The notes under the pieces: model-generated
What the model was told of the DNA's origin: nothing
The model's input: the letters and a program-made list of their open reading frames with translations, nothing else
Databases searched by the model: none
Assembly: GCF_001922585.1 (NCBI RefSeq)
Contig: NZ_MRBS01000008.1
Span: forward strand, 124,001 to 188,000
Source of the DNA: Pantoea sp. 1.19
Lineage (GTDB): Bacteria; Pseudomonadota; Gammaproteobacteria; Enterobacterales; Enterobacteriaceae
DNA length: 64,000 bases
Direction: 5' to 3'
Translations under genes and position numbers: made by a program
Shown: piece by piece, positions 1-7,877 of the stretch
Position numbering within the stretch: position 1 is the stretch's first letter
Layout: each line of letters begins with the position of its first letter

Positions 1-89
1 AACAGACGTGCGAAATCAGCATTCCTGAAAATATTGCACCCAGTTTTGACAGCACGCTGCTTTTACCCTGTGAGACCAAGAAAAAGTAA
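1..89 (+). CDS. Fimbrial outer-membrane usher, C-terminal end (partial)
   Basis: Only the last 28 codons are in the window, read from base 3 to a TAA at 87-89. The residues begin QTCEISIPEN and end LLPCETKKK, so two cysteines are about 20 residues apart. A cysteine pair near the end is typical of the second C-terminal domain of PapC/FimD ushers, the outer-membrane channel through which pilin subunits are threaded. The identity rests mainly on context: a periplasmic chaperone gene follows after 27 bp and four pilin-like genes come next. The fragment alone is too short for certainty. Confidence 0.6.
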   Translation, partial: QTCEISIPENIAPSFDSTLLLPCETKKK

Positions 90-116
90 TTCCTTTTTTT
101 ATAAGAGAAAAAACAA

Positions 117-854
117 ATGAACACGTTTAAATTCATTTCTGCAGTAGCCGCTATCACTCTTATCGGAAGCGGATCGGCATTCAGTGCAATTAATCTTGAT
201 CGTACTCGTCTGATTATAACCGGTAATGAGACATCGGCTTCAATGACCATTAATAATCAGAATGAAAAACTACCCTATCTGGCGCAGGCCTGGTTGGAGG
301 ACGATAAAGGTAATAAAGTCCAGTCACCTTTTGTCGTGCTGCCGCCGCTACAGCGTGTAGAACCAAAAGCTAAAAGTCAGGTCAAGATTCAGGTACTGCC
401 TGCTGCGAGCACGCTGCCGCAGGATCGTGAGAGCGTCTATTACTTTAATCTGCGTGAAATTCCGCTAAAAAGTAATAAGCCGAATGTACTGCAGCTGGCG
501 CTGCAAACGCGTATAAAAATGTTCTACCGCCCTGAAAGCTTAGTGCCGGCAAAAAATGCAGCGCCATGGCAGGAAAAAATTACTCTGTCGCGTGAAGGGA
601 GTAAATATGTGGTAAATAATCCGACCCCTTATTTTGTCACGCTTTCTGATGCCACCAGCACAGCAGGCGGGAAAACGGCTGAAGGTTTCGAACCGATCAT
701 GATTTCTCCAAAAAGCAGTATGGCTTTAGGTGCCTCAAGCTCGGTGCTGGGTAATTCTCCGGTGTTAACCTATATTAACGATTATGGCGGACGTCCGAAG
801 CTTGAATTCTCCTGTGGTGCCAGCAACTGTAGCCTGAAAAATACAGCGAAGTGA
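117..854 (+). CDS. Periplasmic fimbrial chaperone (PapD/FimC family)
   Basis: 245 aa with an N-terminal signal peptide of about 24 residues ending in SAFSA. The mature protein has the family signatures: the early arginine in DRTRLII, the edge strand with NN.., and QTRIKMFYRP with the lysine that anchors the carboxylate of a pilin subunit. The known role of the family is to cap pilins by donor-strand complementation in the periplasm and pass them to the usher. Two cysteines close to the C terminus (SCGASNCS) probably form a disulfide, as in several PapD-type chaperones. The gene follows the usher end by 27 bp, and a purine-rich stretch precedes the ATG. The A+T-rich codon use differs from the housekeeping genes further right. 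Confidence 0.93.
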   Translation: MNTFKFISAVAAITLIGSGSAFSAINLDRTRLIITGNETSASMTINNQNEKLPYLAQAWLEDDKGNKVQSPFVVLPPLQRVEPKAKSQVKIQVLPAASTLPQDRESVYYFNLREIPLKSNKPNVLQLALQTRIKMFYRPESLVPAKNAAPWQEKITLSREGSKYVVNNPTPYFVTLSDATSTAGGKTAEGFEPIMISPKSSMALGASSSVLGNSPVLTYINDYGGRPKLEFSCGASNCSLKNTAK

Positions 855-979
855 TAACATTTTGGTATTTAACGCCGCCCTGATTGCATTATCAGGATCG
901 AGAGACGAACGATTGTTCTCGTCAGCACTGTTACGCAGTCAATTCAGGTTCACATTTTCGCTGAATAAGGAATGAAGGT

Positions 980-1462
980 ATGAAGACGCATTATATGCTG
1001 CTGACCGCCGGCGCGCTGTACTGCATGAGTATTCCCGTCCCGGCCATAACAAATATTACCGTCAATGTTACCGTTCAGGCTCCGCTGTGCGATCTGAATG
1101 GTGGTGCACCGGTTCAGGTCGACTTCGGAAACAATGTTATTACGACGCAGGTTGATAGCGGCATTTATAAACAGCCAGTTAACTTTACGCTGGCCTGTAT
1201 GAACAATACGCAGAATGATATGCGCTTGCGTTTTACCGGTACCGGGGCCAGTTTCGATGCCGCCAGCTTTGCCACTACGGTTAACGGGTTGGGGATCAGA
1301 ATGCTGACTGGAGCGGGTACGCCGCTGGACAGGGACGCCTGGCTTAATTACACCTATCCTAACCTGCCGGTTATTCAGGCTGAGTTGATAAAAGATAGCA
1401 GCGCAGCGTTGCCAGGGGGCGTATTCAGCGGCAACGCCACACTTGAAGTCGAGTTTATCTGA
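980..1462 (+). CDS. Fimbrial subunit, pilin-like (minor)
   Basis: 160 aa with a signal peptide (MKTHYMLLTAGALYCM...). The mature part has the usual pilin pattern: an N-terminal strand rich in T/V/N, then a Cys in PLCDLN, a VDFGNNV strand, a second Cys in LACMN, and a C-terminal beta strand ending EVEFI. These features fit a subunit assembled by the chaperone-usher pathway, but this protein is not matched to a named pilin. The gene starts 125 bp after the chaperone and is followed by three similar genes. The gap before it contains no recognisable signal besides a likely ribosome-binding AAGGAA. Confidence 0.8.
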   Translation: MKTHYMLLTAGALYCMSIPVPAITNITVNVTVQAPLCDLNGGAPVQVDFGNNVITTQVDSGIYKQPVNFTLACMNNTQNDMRLRFTGTGASFDAASFATTVNGLGIRMLTGAGTPLDRDAWLNYTYPNLPVIQAELIKDSSAALPGGVFSGNATLEVEFI

Positions 1463-1468
1463 CAGGAA

Positions 1469-1978
1469 ATGATGATGACGTATAGTTTGCCAGGGTATTC
1501 GCTGGGCGCAGGCATCACCATGCTGATGCTCTTTTCGCTGAACGCCACTTATGCAGAAACGGTTCCCGTAAACTTTCAGGGAACGCTGGTGGAGCCGCCC
1601 TCCTGTACCATCAGCAGCGATCAGCAGATTGATATCGATTTTGGTGCGCAGGTTGGGGTATCGAAAGTGGATGGTGTGAATTATATCCAACCCGTTAACT
1701 ATCAGCTTAGCTGCCCACCCGGCGGGCCTGGTCTGAGCCTGTCAATGATGGTGAGCGGTGCTGCCACCGCTTTTGATGCCAGCGCGCTGCAGACGAATAT
1801 CACCGACCTTGGCATCAAACTGCTGCAGAATGGCAGCGACCTGCAGCTCAATACCCGCTTTCCCGTGGATGTGAACACCCCGCCGGTGCTGCAGGCGGTG
1901 CCGGTAAAAGCCCCGGGCTCAACGCTGCCGGAAGGCGATTTCAGTGTTATTGCAACGTTACTGGTAGGCTATCAATGA
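1469..1978 (+). CDS. Fimbrial subunit, pilin-like
   Basis: 169 aa with a signal peptide ending near NATYAE. The mature region has a PPSCTI...IDIDFGAQV...YQLSCPPG layout with the two cysteines of the pilin fold, and it resembles the preceding gene product (VDSGIYKQPVNFTLAC against VDGVNYIQPVNYQLSC), so the two look like paralogues from duplication. The start has three ATG codons in tandem from 1469; AGGA just upstream makes the second or third equally possible. Its last codons overlap the next gene by 4 bp (ATGA), indicating translational coupling. Confidence 0.8.
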   Translation: MMMTYSLPGYSLGAGITMLMLFSLNATYAETVPVNFQGTLVEPPSCTISSDQQIDIDFGAQVGVSKVDGVNYIQPVNYQLSCPPGGPGLSLSMMVSGAATAFDASALQTNITDLGIKLLQNGSDLQLNTRFPVDVNTPPVLQAVPVKAPGSTLPEGDFSVIATLLVGYQ

Positions 1979-2508
1979 AGTCAAATAACAGAACCTTTTT
2001 TTGGGTAAATATCGTATTGCTGATGCTGTTTGCCGCCTCAGCTAAAGCGGTGGATAACCTTAATTTTCATGGCACTCTGGTGCAGGTGCCCTGTTCGGTT
2101 GCACCGGGTTCAGAAAATATTTCGCTGGATATTGGCGACATTATTGATAAATATCTTTACGCCAATACCCGAACCCAAAGTAAACCCTTTACGATTCGTC
2201 TGGAAAATTGTGATACCGCGCTGTCGAATACCGTTGACGTTGAGTTTGACGGTACAGAGAGCTTAGCTCTGGCCGGATTAATTGCCCTCGAACCAGGCAG
2301 TGGTGCTACTGGTGTTGCCATTGGTATTGAGTCGCCACAGGGGGTGGCATTACCCCTGAATACGGTGAAAACATTTACGTTGAATAATGGCAGTACAGAT
2401 CTGGTTTTTTATACCTATGTTCAGGCTGAGCCGCAGGCGATAAGTTCGAAAAATATTGGGCGTGGTACTTTTTCATCAGTGGCAAACTTTACCCTGGCCT
2501 ATCCGTAA
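1975..2508 (+). CDS. Fimbrial subunit, pilin-like
   Basis: 177 aa with a signal peptide ending AASAKA. The mature protein starts VDNLNFHGTLVQVPCSV and has a second Cys in RLENCDTA, then an F.Y.....P segment and a C-terminal strand ANFTLAYP, which is the general layout of PapA/FimA-fold subunits. The start codon overlaps the previous stop (ATGA). Which subunit is the major pilin cannot be told from sequence; this one is closest to the classical length and cysteine spacing. Confidence 0.8.
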   Translation: MKSNNRTFFWVNIVLLMLFAASAKAVDNLNFHGTLVQVPCSVAPGSENISLDIGDIIDKYLYANTRTQSKPFTIRLENCDTALSNTVDVEFDGTESLALAGLIALEPGSGATGVAIGIESPQGVALPLNTVKTFTLNNGSTDLVFYTYVQAEPQAISSKNIGRGTFSSVANFTLAYP

Positions 2509-2595
2509 TGAATAAAATCGAATTCAATCTGCAATAACACATTGCTTTGCATGCGCTGCTTACATCAGGCCGTGCGGGTAAAGCAGGGAGGGACT

Positions 2596-3375
2596 ATGAA
2601 ATACCTTATTTTAATGTTAGCTGCCGCCGCCGCGCCCGCAGCATTGGCTGGAATGTATCCTGTCGTCACCAATATCACGACAACGATTAATAATGCGACC
2701 AACCTGACATACCGTTTTCAGCAAGAGTTAGTTGACCTGGGCCCGTCAACAGATGGACCTGCTATTCCCGGCCAGGTTATTGGACTGGCGCATCGCCATT
2801 ATGCCAATGCATCTTCCAACCCTACGGTAAACTATATTTCCGCTAGCCTCACTGCCACCGTGGTTGCGGGCGAGACGATCGGCGAGGCGGCGCTTCGCGC
2901 TTATCAGTTAACCAGCGGATACACCCAAGTGGGCCACAATGGTGCGCAAAATACACCGGAGTGCGTGGGGTACGTTCAGTCGCCGAGGAATTTATCCCCC
3001 TGGTCGTCTGCCAGTTCACCTGCCGGCAGCTGCGTGGCGGTTCCGCCGGGAAATGCCTTCTGTGATACCGTCACGCCAACCGTCACCTTCGATCACGGCA
3101 TTTTAATGGTGGGCAGTGGCCGTAATGAGCAGCTTGAAGATCTGGAGGTGATGTGCTCTTCGCCGCTTCAGGTACGTATTGTGTTTGGTCCTGATGTTAT
3201 TCAGCTGGCAACGAACGTGCAGGCGCAGTTAGATGTGCCAAATAGTAACGGGGGCTTAGTCAGCCTGGCGGCAGGCTCAAATATTGTGCCGATTCGCAGC
3301 GCAGTTGATATCACCAGCGTTGCAGATCCCGGAACGCACAGTGGTCAAAGTGTGGTCACGATAGAATATTTCTAA
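2596..3375 (+). CDS. Probable fimbrial tip protein or adhesin
   Basis: 259 aa from the ATG at 2596, which has a good GGGAGG site 5 bp upstream; an in-frame ATG at 2542 would place residues ahead of the obvious signal peptide (MKYLILMLAAAAAPAALA) and is less likely. The protein is longer than the three preceding subunits, has four to five cysteines (PECVGY, GSCVAV, AFCDTV, VMCSSP) and ends in a pilin-like beta strand (SVVTIEYF). A long last gene in a chaperone-usher operon is commonly the adhesin or tip subunit. The receptor cannot be predicted. A terminator follows directly. Confidence 0.65.
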   Translation: MKYLILMLAAAAAPAALAGMYPVVTNITTTINNATNLTYRFQQELVDLGPSTDGPAIPGQVIGLAHRHYANASSNPTVNYISASLTATVVAGETIGEAALRAYQLTSGYTQVGHNGAQNTPECVGYVQSPRNLSPWSSASSPAGSCVAVPPGNAFCDTVTPTVTFDHGILMVGSGRNEQLEDLEVMCSSPLQVRIVFGPDVIQLATNVQAQLDVPNSNGGLVSLAAGSNIVPIRSAVDITSVADPGTHSGQSVVTIEYF

Positions 3376-3423
3376 CGTTCAGCAGTGCATTTTCTGATTA
3401 CTGTTTTTTTCCGTCATACGGAA

Positions 3424-3450
3424 CCGCCCAGTTTGCCGGGCGGGTTTTTT
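3424..3450 (+). terminator. Rho-independent terminator of the fimbrial operon
   Basis: CCGCCC (3424-3429) pairs with GGGCGG (3438-3443) around a short loop and is followed by a run of T. It lies 49 bp after the last fimbrial stop codon. Confidence 0.85.
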
Positions 3451-3904
3451 TATCAGTTATCTTATCCGCAGTCTGTTTGATGCCCATTCCCAAAATTTTT
3501 CACTCGGATCACCTCTACAGGCAATCACTTTTTCTCGCTTCGTCGCGTTTTATACGCGCGCTAGCCAGGAATATCTCTGGGTAAACACCGATAGATAACG
3601 TTTTTACCGGCGATACGGTATTTTATACGTCAGTATCATTTTCCTGAGGTGGTCACCGGGAGAAAAAGTCACGTTCGTTAGAGAGTTTATGGTCTTTCTC
3701 TACAGGCTTAGCGGTCTCGACCGGCCGGATTGTCAGTGCCCTATGGGGGCCTCAATTTTCATTGAATACAATGAGTCCCCGGTACAATCTGATTTAGAGA
3801 GTGTTGGGGCAAAATCAGTGGAGTTCTTAATAGTAGAAAGTGATGTATAGTATTGATTTTACTTAATTTTTGCGGGTTTTGGGAGACGTACACAGAAGTG
3901 AAAG
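3451..3904. other. Gap between fimbrial operon and tRNA-Phe, no gene recognised
   Basis: About 450 bp of mixed composition with an A+T-rich part near the tRNA 3' end. No open frame with a credible start or known domain was found, nor any clear insertion-sequence end. It adjoins the 3' end of the tRNA, so an attachment-site remnant would be expected here if the fimbrial block arrived by integration, but no second copy of the tRNA 3' end is visible. Confidence 0.4.
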
Positions 3905-3980
3905 TGGTGCCCGAACCCGGAATCGAACCAGGGACACGGGGATTTTCAATCCCCTGCTCTACCGACTGAGCTATTCGGGC
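3905..3980 (-). tRNA. pheV: tRNA-Phe (anticodon GAA)
   Basis: 76 nt on the minus strand with CCA encoded. The reverse complement starts GCCCGAATAGCTCAGTCGG, has the anticodon loop ATTGAAAA with GAA, and a T loop GGTTCGATTCC. It is nearly identical to E. coli tRNA-Phe with an A/T-rich change in the acceptor stem (GCCCGAA paired with TTCGGGC). The position beside speC corresponds to E. coli pheV. The 3' end faces the fimbrial block. Confidence 0.96.
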
Positions 3981-3990
3981 AACGGGGCGC

Positions 3991-4019
3991 ATTAAACACC
4001 AGCCGCGCGGCAGCGTCAA
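3991..4019 (-). promoter_or_regulatory. Promoter of the tRNA-Phe gene
   Basis: Read on the minus strand: -35 TTGACG (4014-4019), a 17-bp spacer, -10 TTTAAT (3991-3996), then a G+C-rich discriminator GCGCCCC before the tRNA. Such a discriminator is the known hallmark of stringently controlled stable-RNA promoters. Confidence 0.8.
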
Positions 4020-4482
4020 ATTTTTTCCCGACTTTGCGTGCTGATTGCCGTCTTTTCCGTCAGGTTGCGTGTTTTCACTGCAATCTGGCGAAAAAGCCGG
4101 CGCTGCTGTCTCCTTCTTCCTGGGGATCATGCTGCGTGGGACGCTGCGCGGGGGCCGTCCGGCCGCGGGGGTGGCTCTTCTGGCGCGGCGCCGGCCTGCG
4201 CTACGGGCAGGAGCTCCGGGGTTGGGCAGGTTGGAGGGCGACTGACCGACCGAGCACCGATCGGCAGAAAGTTAAAGATGAAAATGCATGGAAAAGTAAT
4301 ATAAATGAATAACTAACATTTCTTATCAGGTTGTAATTTCGCCAAAAAAAATAAAATATGATTAGTAATCAGTAAATTGATGATTTTAACTGGCCTGCCT
4401 GCGCCGATGCTTACGGTTGAAGCACCAATCAAAAAATGCCATGATTGCGCCACTTTTTTCCACTGCTGCGCGAGGGAGTATC
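4020..4482. other. Gap between the tRNA-Phe promoter and the speC leader
   Basis: The part up to 4260 is very G+C rich; 4320-4380 is A+T rich and is the likely place of the speC promoter (a TATGAT hexamer lies near 4357, with no clear -35). Overlapping open frames of 66-92 codons between 4034 and 4312 occur in several phases with no ribosome-binding sites and are judged chance frames. Confidence 0.4.
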
Positions 4483-4590
4483 ATGAGCCGTATCCTGCCA
4501 CACGCCGAGGCCGGACAGACTGCGGTCTGTTGCCTGCTGCGTCGATGTGACGCCTCACGCACCGTCCGTCCCCCCGTTATCCTGCGGTGA
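4483..4590 (+). CDS. Possible 35-codon leader ORF upstream of speC
   Basis: An ATG at 4483 preceded by GAGGGAG with 4-nt spacing opens a frame of 35 codons ending in TGA at 4588-4590. The peptide starts MSRILPHAEAG and is arginine rich, with six Arg (positions 3, 20, 21, 26, 29, 35), two adjacent Cys and a PP pair near the end. An in-frame ATG at 4441 would extend it by 14 codons. Its stop lies 20 bp before a 13-bp inverted repeat and 180 bp before speC. In E. coli the ornithine decarboxylase gene speF is controlled by an arrest peptide encoded in its leader; whether this frame has a comparable role for speC is inference. No homologue is recognised. Confidence 0.35.
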   Translation: MSRILPHAEAGQTAVCCLLRRCDASRTVRPPVILR

Positions 4591-4610
4591 CGCCAGTCCG
4601 GCCAGCGATC

Positions 4611-4652
4611 GACATCAGTAAAAGCAGCGCGAGCGGTGGTTTTACTGATGTC
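4611..4652 (+). promoter_or_regulatory. Perfect 13-bp inverted repeat in the speC leader
   Basis: GACATCAGTAAAA (4611-4623) pairs perfectly with TTTTACTGATGTC (4640-4652) around a 16-nt loop. There is no T run after it, so it is not a simple terminator. It lies between the possible leader ORF and speC. It could be an RNA hairpin acting on speC expression or a protein-binding palindrome. Confidence 0.6.
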
Positions 4653-4697
4653 GGTGGCGGATACCGCCGCCGTTGCTGTCGTGCAGACACTTTCGCC

Positions 4698-4717
4698 GGA
4701 CAAACCCGTTTTTGTCC
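4698..4717 (+). promoter_or_regulatory. Second hairpin in the speC leader
   Basis: GGACAAA (4698-4704) and TTTGTCC (4711-4717) form a 7-bp stem with a 6-nt loop, 52 bp before the speC start. Confidence 0.45.
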
Positions 4718-4769
4718 ATCGCCGTGCCTTCTGGCACCCACTCATCCTTGACCGCTGGGGATTTGTGCT

Positions 4770-6944
4770 ATGACTTCGTTGAAAATTGCCGCCAGCGCCG
4801 CCGTGGCGCTCCGGTTAACTACCGCGCGTGAGATCGTCGCGCCGGATGCCACCGACTTTACCGATGTGGCGGCCGTGGTACTGACGCCGGCAGAATCGCG
4901 CAGCGGCGTGGTGGCGCTATTGAAGCGCAGCGGCTTTGCGCTACCGCTGTTTGTTCTCATTGATCAGGCGCTGCCGGATCCGGAAGGGCTGCCGGCGGCG
5001 CTGCAGCCGATCGCCGCTGACGCCGCCGGGATGGCGGCGCTGGAGCAGGCGGCGCAGGCGTATCAGTCGGCGCTGCTGCCGCCGTTTTTCTCGACCCTGA
5101 CCCGCTATGTGGCGATGCAGAACAGCACTTTTGCCTGCCCGGGGCATCAGGGCGGGGCCTTTTTTAAAAAGCATCCGGCGGGCCGGCAGTTTTTTGATTT
5201 TTATGGTGAGAACCTGTTTCGTTCAGACATGTGTAACGCCGACGTCAAGCTGGGTGACCTGCTAATTCATGAGGGATCGGCGAAGCATGCGCAGAAGTTT
5301 GCCGCCCGGGTTTTCAACGCCGATAAGACCTACTTTGTACTGAACGGCACCTCGGCGGCCAATAAGGTGGTAACCAATGCGCTACTGACCCGCGGCGATC
5401 TGGTGTTATTTGACCGCAATAACCATAAATCGAACCACCACGGAGCGCTGCTGCAGGCCGGCGCGACGCCGGTGTATCTTGAAACGGCGCGCAATCCGTT
5501 TGGTTTTATCGGCGGCATTGATGCGCACTGCTTTGATGAAAGCTACCTGCGCCAGCAGATCGCCGCGGTGGATCCCGCGCGTGCGCAGGCAGAGCGGCCG
5601 TTCCGGCTGGCGATCATTCAGCTGGGCACTTACGACGGCACGGTATACAACGCCCGCAAGGTGCTGGACGCGATAGGCCACCTGTGCGATTACATTTTGT
5701 TTGACTCGGCGTGGGTAGGGTACGAGCAGTTTATCCCGGTGATGGCCGCCGGATCGCCGCTGCTGCTCGATTTGGGGCCTGAAGATCCCGGCATTTTTGT
5801 TACGCAGTCGGTACATAAACAGCAGGCGGGTTTTTCCCAGACCTCGCAGATCCACAAAAAGGACAACCACCTACGCGGTCAGGCACGCTTCTGTCCCCAC
5901 AAGCGCCTGAACAATGCCTTTATGCTGCACGCCTCCACCAGCCCGTTTTATCCGCTGTTTGCCGCGCTGGATATTAACGCCAAAATGCATCATGGCGAGG
6001 CCGGACGCCGACTGTGGCACGACTGTGTGCTGCTGGGCATTGAGGCGCGTAAAGCCATTCTACGCGAGTGCCGGATGATCGCACCGTTTATTCCCGATAA
6101 GGTAGCCGGTGCTCCGTGGCAGGCGGCAGAGACCGCCACGATCGCCGGGGATAGCCGCTATTTTAGCTTTGATCCCGCGGCCCGCTGGCACGGTTTTGCC
6201 GGCTATGCCCCCGATCAGTACCTGGTTGATCCGTGCAAACTGCTGCTGACCACGCCGGGCATTGTCGCCGGCAACGGCGAGTACAGTGCATTTGGCATTC
6301 CGGCGACCATCCTGGCTAACTATCTGCGTGAGAACGGTATTGTGCCGGAAAAATGCGATCTGAACTCGATCCTGTTTCTGCTCACTCCGGCGGAGAGCGA
6401 GGAAAAAATGGCCCAGCTGGTGGCGATGCTGAAGCAGTTCGAACAGCATATTGAGCAGGATACGCCGCTCAGCGAGGTGCTGCCCAGCGTCTGGCGCAAG
6501 CACGCCGCGCGCTATACGGGTTACACCCTGCGTCAGCTCTGCCAGGAGATGCACGATCTGTACGTACGCTACGGCGTAAAGGATCTGCAAAAGGCGATGT
6601 TCCGTCAATCCGGTTTTCCGGCGGTGGCGCTGAATCCGCAGGATGCACATCAGGCGTATATTCGCGGTGAGGTGGAGCTGGTGCCGATTGCCGAGGCGGA
6701 CGGGCGTATCGCCGCAGAGGGCGCATTACCTTATCCGCCCGGCGTGCTCTGCGTGGTGCCGGGCGAGCGCTGGGGAGGGGCCGTGCAGCGCTACTTTCTG
6801 GCGCTGGAAGCGGGAATTAACCGCCTGCCGGGCTTTTCACCGGAGCTGCAGGGAGTGTATATCCAGAGTGAGGAGTGCGGTGAGAAGCGGCTGTATGGCT
6901 ATGTGCTGAACGCCGATACTCCGACTGCCCTCGCGTCGCGCTGA
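4770..6944 (+). CDS. speC: Ornithine decarboxylase, biosynthetic
   Basis: 724 aa, close to the usual length of this fold-type I PLP enzyme. It makes putrescine from ornithine in the cytosol, the first step of polyamine synthesis. An N-terminal wing domain (about residues 1-105) precedes the PLP domain, which has the conserved STFACPGHQ and DRNNHKSNHHGA blocks and the cofactor lysine K350 in SVHKQQAGFSQ; the C-terminal domain has CDLNSILFLLTPAES. The match to E. coli SpeC is close throughout, including the GALPYPPGVLCVVPGE segment. The ATG is preceded by a GGGGA about 9 bp upstream. The gene is apparently monocistronic, with the long structured leader described separately, and the E. coli neighbour nupG is absent. 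Confidence 0.97.
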   Translation: MTSLKIAASAAVALRLTTAREIVAPDATDFTDVAAVVLTPAESRSGVVALLKRSGFALPLFVLIDQALPDPEGLPAALQPIAADAAGMAALEQAAQAYQSALLPPFFSTLTRYVAMQNSTFACPGHQGGAFFKKHPAGRQFFDFYGENLFRSDMCNADVKLGDLLIHEGSAKHAQKFAARVFNADKTYFVLNGTSAANKVVTNALLTRGDLVLFDRNNHKSNHHGALLQAGATPVYLETARNPFGFIGGIDAHCFDESYLRQQIAAVDPARAQAERPFRLAIIQLGTYDGTVYNARKVLDAIGHLCDYILFDSAWVGYEQFIPVMAAGSPLLLDLGPEDPGIFVTQSVHKQQAGFSQTSQIHKKDNHLRGQARFCPHKRLNNAFMLHASTSPFYPLFAALDINAKMHHGEAGRRLWHDCVLLGIEARKAILRECRMIAPFIPDKVAGAPWQAAETATIAGDSRYFSFDPAARWHGFAGYAPDQYLVDPCKLLLTTPGIVAGNGEYSAFGIPATILANYLRENGIVPEKCDLNSILFLLTPAESEEKMAQLVAMLKQFEQHIEQDTPLSEVLPSVWRKHAARYTGYTLRQLCQEMHDLYVRYGVKDLQKAMFRQSGFPAVALNPQDAHQAYIRGEVELVPIAEADGRIAAEGALPYPPGVLCVVPGERWGGAVQRYFLALEAGINRLPGFSPELQGVYIQSEECGEKRLYGYVLNADTPTALASR

Positions 6945-6984
6945 CGTGCGGCAACCGGCGGGCCTCCGCAGTGGCCCGCCGGAT

Positions 6985-7704
6985 TCAGGCGCTTTTTACC
7001 GCCTGCGCTTCCATTCTGGCCTGGCCAATCACCGCTCTGGCCATCCACTTTGCCACATCCTGCAGCGTGTCGTTATCGCAGCCCCAGATATCTTTCATTA
7101 CCAGAAAAATCTCCGAGCCGTAAATCAGCGACAGCGAGTAGATGACCTTCTGTACGCTTTCTGGCGGCAACTCCTGCAGCAGCGGCTGTACCGCTAATGT
7201 GAGTAACCGCTTGCGGTTGCCGCGTACCAGCTTCTCTTTCATCGGCAGCGCGTCTTGTGACTGCGTCTGCGCCCACTGGGTGAGCGACAGGTGCAGGGCG
7301 GCGCGCAGCGTCCCCTCATGCTGCAGCATATGGGGAAAGGCGTAGCTCAGCAGATCGTCCACCCGCTTACCGGCGTCGCTTTCGCTGGAGGTCCAGCGCT
7401 GCATCGGGCTGAGGGTTTCGCCGACCAGCGCGGAGACCAGCGCGCTTTGGGTTGGGAAATAGCGATAGGCGGTTGCGCGCGACAGCTGCGCCTCGCGGGC
7501 CACCTCGGTAATCGAAGGAAACGCGCCGTTATCAAACATTTTCATTGCCGTATCGATCAACAGGCGACGGGTTCTGGCGCGTGTTGTGGTTAGCGTCGCT
7601 GCTGCGGTAATGTCCGTCTGTTCCAGAATGACCTCCCAAACTCTCAACAAAATCCTGTCCGTTGCACCGGACGACAGTGGCGTCAGCATCGCTGACGGCT
7701 TCAT
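6985..7704 (-). CDS. TetR/AcrR-family transcriptional regulator
   Basis: Up to 239 aa. Residues about 42-90 form the TetR-type DNA-binding domain (RRLLIDTAMKMFDNGAF, then ITEVAREAQLSRATAYRYF with the helix-turn-helix). The rest is a helical ligand or dimer domain without recognisable specificity. It is divergent from the UPF0261/TIM-barrel operon and most likely controls it; this is inference from arrangement. The start is uncertain: the ATG at 7704 has no good ribosome-binding site and a palindrome covers its codons 3-8, whereas a TTG at 7647 lies 5 nt after AGGA and would give 220 aa with an N-terminal length more usual for TetR proteins. Confidence 0.85.
   Translation of the reverse strand: MKPSAMLTPLSSGATDRILLRVWEVILEQTDITAAATLTTTRARTRRLLIDTAMKMFDNGAFPSITEVAREAQLSRATAYRYFPTQSALVSALVGETLSPMQRWTSSESDAGKRVDDLLSYAFPHMLQHEGTLRAALHLSLTQWAQTQSQDALPMKEKLVRGNRKRLLTLAVQPLLQELPPESVQKVIYSLSLIYGSEIFLVMKDIWGCDNDTLQDVAKWMARAVIGQARMEAQAVKSA
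7681..7697. promoter_or_regulatory. 7-bp palindrome near the TetR gene start
   Basis: CGTCAGC-ATC-GCTGACG. It falls inside the first codons if the regulator starts at 7704, but would be upstream, in operator position, if the gene starts at a TTG near 7647. Confidence 0.35.
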
Positions 7705-7785
7705 CTTATCGGATATTACGGCTCATCTGAATAAATACATTATGTTGATTTATCATTTTGTCTGGTGGTACGTTAGTCTCGGCAG

Positions 7786-7834
7786 TTTATCCTGTTATCA
7801 GGTCGATAAATATTTTTCATTAATTTCATATAGT
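7786..7834 (+). promoter_or_regulatory. Candidate operator and promoter of the Tm-1-like operon
   Basis: TTTATC (7786-7791) and GATAAA (7805-7810) enclose an inner palindrome CCTG-TTAT-CAGG (7791-7802). A good -10 hexamer TATAGT lies at 7829-7834, so the palindrome covers the expected -35 area. Binding of the divergent TetR protein here would block transcription. Assignment is by position only. Confidence 0.45.
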
Positions 7835-7877
7835 TAGGTGAGATTAATGGTTTAACTAAAAGGACGAGGTAGCACCT

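Noticed and set aside
3759..4130. 123-codon frame on the minus strand across the tRNA-Phe gene
   Set aside because: It overlaps a certain tRNA gene and its promoter; a protein reading through the tRNA is not credible.
4034..4312. Overlapping open frames of 66 to 92 codons in the G+C-rich stretch upstream of the speC leader
   Set aside because: No ribosome-binding sites, several phases open at once because of composition, and no recognisable protein features.
4014..4482. Attachment site or integrase remnant on the 5' side of the tRNA-Phe gene
   Set aside because: No repeat of the tRNA end and no integrase-like translation were found.
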